From a bacterium (lineage in GTDB: Bacteria > Hinthialibacterota > Hinthialibacteria > Hinthialibacterales > Hinthialibacteraceae): DNA of 64,000 bases. A program made the translations under genes and the position numbers. The stretch covers positions 62,001 through 126,000 of the forward strand of contig WGLV01000032.1 of NCBI GenBank assembly GCA_016125385.1, given 5' to 3'. Each line of letters opens with the position of its first letter. Position 1 is the first letter of the stretch. The notes under the pieces were generated by a model. The model saw only the letters and a program-made list of their open reading frames with translations. It did not search any database and was not told the DNA's origin. Shown piece by piece: positions 61,645-64,000 of this stretch.

Positions 61645-61995
61645 TGTCTGTACATCCTCCCGGAATCTGATGGAAATCATTTGTTCATATTGAGAGTCAT
61701 CCACCTCGTCTCAATAAAAACGACATGCAATATGTTTGTTTCGTGTGCGCCGACGAGGGTTCTCAAGCAGTAGTGCAATCAAGATAGCAGGGATTTCTCT
61801 GCAAATATACTAATGGAAAACTCATTTGAATACAATCGCTGTTTTTGTAAATTCAATAGCTGTGAGCCATAATAAACCAGCCGCTGAAACGGATTGTTTA
61901 TTGAGCGGAGAAGGGCGTCTCATCCTTTGCTTGTGAAAAGCGTCTGGATGGGTTAGCCTGATTGAATTCGCGGACGTTAAACCGCATGGGAGCCC
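61645..61995. other. Intergenic region upstream of cNMP/PP2C gene
   Basis: About 350 bp separating divergent genes. AT-rich near 61800 but no unambiguous promoter pair or repeat. A GGGAG site precedes ATG 61996. Confidence 0.5.
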
Positions 61996-63189
61996 ATGAA
62001 AAAGAAAGCCAAAGCGAACGAAACCGTAAACGCCGCCGAGGTGCTTGAAATTCTGCGCCGCCGGAACGAGACCTTCGCCGCGCTGATGAACGATCAGTTG
62101 CTTGAAATCATGCTGCGCCGCGCCTCGCTGATCTCGTATGAACCCAAAGAGTACATGATGAGGCAGCACGACCCCTCCGATTCGCTGTACGTCATCCTGC
62201 AGGGGCGTTGTACGGTGATCGTCAACGATAAGGTGGTGGGCCATCTCGAATCGGGCGACCTGGTGGGCGAGATGGGCGTGATTCAGAATACGCCGCGCAG
62301 CGCCAGCATCGCCGCTATCGAACCCACCACCGCGTTGCGCGTGCCCGGCGAAGAATTCAAGGCGATGCTGGTCGATTCGAAACTCTCCACCTGGATGATC
62401 AATCTGCTGACCGATCGTCTCAAGCGCATCTCTTACGACGCCGCGCGCGTCATGAAGGAGATGGACGAGATGGTGCTCGACCAGATGGAGCTCGCCCGCG
62501 TGCAGCGCTCGCTGTTGCCCAAAGAGCTGCCGGTCGATCCGCGCATCCGGCTGCATGTTCTTTATTCGCCCTGCGCTTACGCCGGCGGCGATTATTACGA
62601 CGCCATCATGCTCGATGAGAACCGCGTTCTGCTGATGGTCGCCGACGTCACCGGCCACGGCGCGCAGGCCTCCATTTCGATGGCGATCGTGCGTTCGTTC
62701 GTGCGTCAGGGAAATATCGGCAAGACCACCGCGACGATTCTCAAGCGGCTCAATCAATACCTGTTTGAATTCGGCCCCTCGCAGCATTTCGTCACCGCCC
62801 AGGTGGCGATCATCGATCTCGCCGCCATGCGGGTGCAGTTCAGTTACGCCGGGCATCCGCCGATGATTCATCTGCGCGGCGCCAAGTGCGAGCCGTTGCG
62901 CGGGCCGCGTTCGTTCTTTCTGCGCTTCCGGCCCGAGGCGGAGTTTGAAGCCTCCACGATGAAGGTCCGCCCCGGCGACCGGTTCGGGCTTTATACCGAC
63001 GGCATCATCGAAACCTTCAACGCCGAAGGGACCATGTTTAACGTCGACGGGCTGGAGCGGTTTATGCTGGACTCGCGCAAACAGCCCATCGCTTCGCTGC
63101 CCGCGCTGATGGAAACCCGGCTCAACCAGTTTTCCGAAGGCAGCCCCATGGAAGACGACATCACTTTTCTGGTCGCCGAAGTGACCTGA
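61996..63189 (+). CDS. Cyclic nucleotide-binding protein with SpoIIE/PP2C-type phosphatase domain
   Basis: A 397-residue signalling protein. Residues ~30-150 are a cNMP-binding domain (MRQHDPSDSLYVILQGRCTV, then LVGEMGVIQNTPRSASIAAI with the phosphate-binding Arg). The rest is a PPM/SpoIIE serine phosphatase: VLYSPCAYAGGDYYDAIMLD, then VADVTGHGAQASISMAIVRS and AQVAIIDLAAMRVQFSYAGH. Likely couples a cyclic nucleotide to dephosphorylation of an anti-sigma antagonist or similar. Partners are not in the window. Confidence 0.93.
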   Translation: MKKKAKANETVNAAEVLEILRRRNETFAALMNDQLLEIMLRRASLISYEPKEYMMRQHDPSDSLYVILQGRCTVIVNDKVVGHLESGDLVGEMGVIQNTPRSASIAAIEPTTALRVPGEEFKAMLVDSKLSTWMINLLTDRLKRISYDAARVMKEMDEMVLDQMELARVQRSLLPKELPVDPRIRLHVLYSPCAYAGGDYYDAIMLDENRVLLMVADVTGHGAQASISMAIVRSFVRQGNIGKTTATILKRLNQYLFEFGPSQHFVTAQVAIIDLAAMRVQFSYAGHPPMIHLRGAKCEPLRGPRSFFLRFRPEAEFEASTMKVRPGDRFGLYTDGIIETFNAEGTMFNVDGLERFMLDSRKQPIASLPALMETRLNQFSEGSPMEDDITFLVAEVT

Positions 63190-63201
63190 TCCATCCCGCT
63201 C

Positions 63202-64000
63202 ATGGCTTTTTCAAACCGAAGCGTCAGCCGAATGGTGTTCCCCGCCGCGTTGGGGGCGCTGCTGACGGCGTATTACTGGGGATGGCTTGCGCCGTATAAT
63301 TACCGCTTCGTCATCCTGACGTGGGACGCTTTTCGCGACGTGATCGCGTCGCGGCGGCTGTTGGCGGGCGCCTCGCCCCTGGCCGATCCACTGATCGAGG
63401 GGGAGTGGTTCTGGTATCCGCCGCTGAACGCCGGGCTGTTTTCGGCGCTCTCGGCGCTCACCCGAATCGACCTGCTTCATCTGTACGCGATTTCGCCCGC
63501 GCTGTTGAACTGGCTGTTCGCGCCTGCGTTTTATATGCTGGCCCTTCAATTGTTCGATCGCAGGCACGCCATCGCGTTTATCGCGGCGCTGTCGCTGCTG
63601 GGGCTGCCCTGGGCGGTGACCTACGTGTTCGCGTTCCCCACCGTCATGGCTCACGCCGCCGGGCCCGCGCTGCTGGTGATGGCGGTGTACGTACGCTGGC
63701 TCGAACGGCGGGACCGATCGCTTTGGCTCGCCGTGACTGGCGCCGGGCTGATGGGTCTGTATCATCCGCCGACGTGCATCCTGCTCACGGCCGCGATCGC
63801 CGGTCATCTGATATTCGTCGATCGGCGCAAGGCCGCGCTTGCCGTTGGACTGATCGCGTTGATCTCCGCGCCGTACTGGGTGGTGCAGATCGCGCGCCCG
63901 GTGCTCAATCCCGTTCCCATCCGGTATATTTCGCCCGCCATGTTGCGGTGGGAGGTCGCGCTGCCCGGCTTTGGCTGGGGGCTGATCGCCTTCGCGTTCA
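63202..64000 (+). CDS. Polytopic membrane protein, GT39-like (3' end outside window)
   Basis: Not in the ORF track because it runs off the right edge. From ATG 63202, 12 bp after the phosphatase stop, at least 266 residues encode a multi-TM protein: a first TM (RMVFPAALGALLTAYYWGWL), the loop YRFVILTWDAFRDVIASRRL and WYPPLNAGLFSALSALTR, as in GT-C transferases. No strong ribosome site is seen; ATG 63232 is an alternative start. The C-terminus is missing. Confidence 0.75.
   Translation, partial: MAFSNRSVSRMVFPAALGALLTAYYWGWLAPYNYRFVILTWDAFRDVIASRRLLAGASPLADPLIEGEWFWYPPLNAGLFSALSALTRIDLLHLYAISPALLNWLFAPAFYMLALQLFDRRHAIAFIAALSLLGLPWAVTYVFAFPTVMAHAAGPALLVMAVYVRWLERRDRSLWLAVTGAGLMGLYHPPTCILLTAAIAGHLIFVDRRKAALAVGLIALISAPYWVVQIARPVLNPVPIRYISPAMLRWEVALPGFGWGLIAFAF

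Noticed and set aside
1-64000. Search for CRISPR arrays, rRNA, prophage modules, transposases
   Set aside because: No regularly spaced direct repeats, rRNA motifs, phage structural genes or DDE/tyrosine/serine recombinases were recognised.

Overview
This window is a moderately GC-rich bacterial chromosome segment with no rRNA genes, phage modules, CRISPR array or recognisable transposase. It carries housekeeping genes (argS, dnaG, rseP, proS, ribF, holB, murA, one tRNA-Pro). These sit among genes typical of saprophytic, polysaccharide-degrading, uncultured Gram-negative lineages: DUF1080 proteins, a sulfatase, Gfo/Idh/MocA oxidoreductases, GH106-like and GH5 glycosidases, many GT39-like membrane proteins, type II secretion/type IV pilin-like proteins, and Tat and lipoprotein signals. 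This repertoire fits Sumerlaeota, Hydrogenedentota or a Planctomycetota/PVC-like group. The phylum is inferred from gene content only.

Layout: 1-7.6 kb is a minus-strand block (glycosidase, argS, two Gfo/Idh oxidoreductases, a response regulator cut by the window edge). 7.6-8.9 kb is a gene-free repeat cluster. 8.9-19.3 kb holds a MarR regulator, an esterase, a radical SAM/B12 protein with a lipoprotein, a ZnuABC-type zinc importer, DUF1080 proteins and several toxin-antitoxin (TA) modules. 19.4-25.8 kb has tpx, a YD-repeat protein, dnaG, a degenerate M28-like protein and a hemerythrin. 25.9-35.4 kb is a minus-strand run with TA pairs, a ROK kinase, two tandem thymidylate-kinase-like proteins, a DUF362 protein, a SUMF1-like lipoprotein and a tightly overlapping glycosyltransferase cluster. 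35.5-40.2 kb is rseP-proS-ribF. 40.2-49.7 kb has a pilin, msrA, a second HicBA pair, an FG-GAP protein, a sulfatase, an M15-like peptidase, holB, an MFS transporter and a LecA-like lipoprotein. 49.7-64 kb has further repeats, a GH5 enzyme, GT39-like proteins, murA, a lysine-rich histone-like protein, a MerR regulator, a MEMO-domain protein, tRNA-Pro, a second pilin and a cNMP/PP2C phosphatase.

The most notable sequence-level points are these. A 29-nt dispersed element is present five times at two loci 41 kb apart. MurA carries Asp at the catalytic-loop Cys position. A hicA gene is intact except for one in-frame TGA. Seven TA-like loci all lie on the minus strand. Two thymidylate kinase paralogues are in tandem, one with Arg at the Walker A Lys. 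Several enzyme folds lack their usual catalytic residues (a Gfo/Idh with ETP instead of EKP, a SUMF1-like protein without the terminal Cys, an M28-like protein, an amidase-like lipoprotein). I did not find one obvious multi-gene novel system. The repeat family and the pseudoenzyme and TA content are the best leads.

Many long ORFs in the supplied track (for example 27814-29502, 3081-4058, 57841-58581) are antisense shadows caused by third-position GC bias and were left out. Several starts were moved downstream of the track's start where a better Shine-Dalgarno or family alignment supports it.
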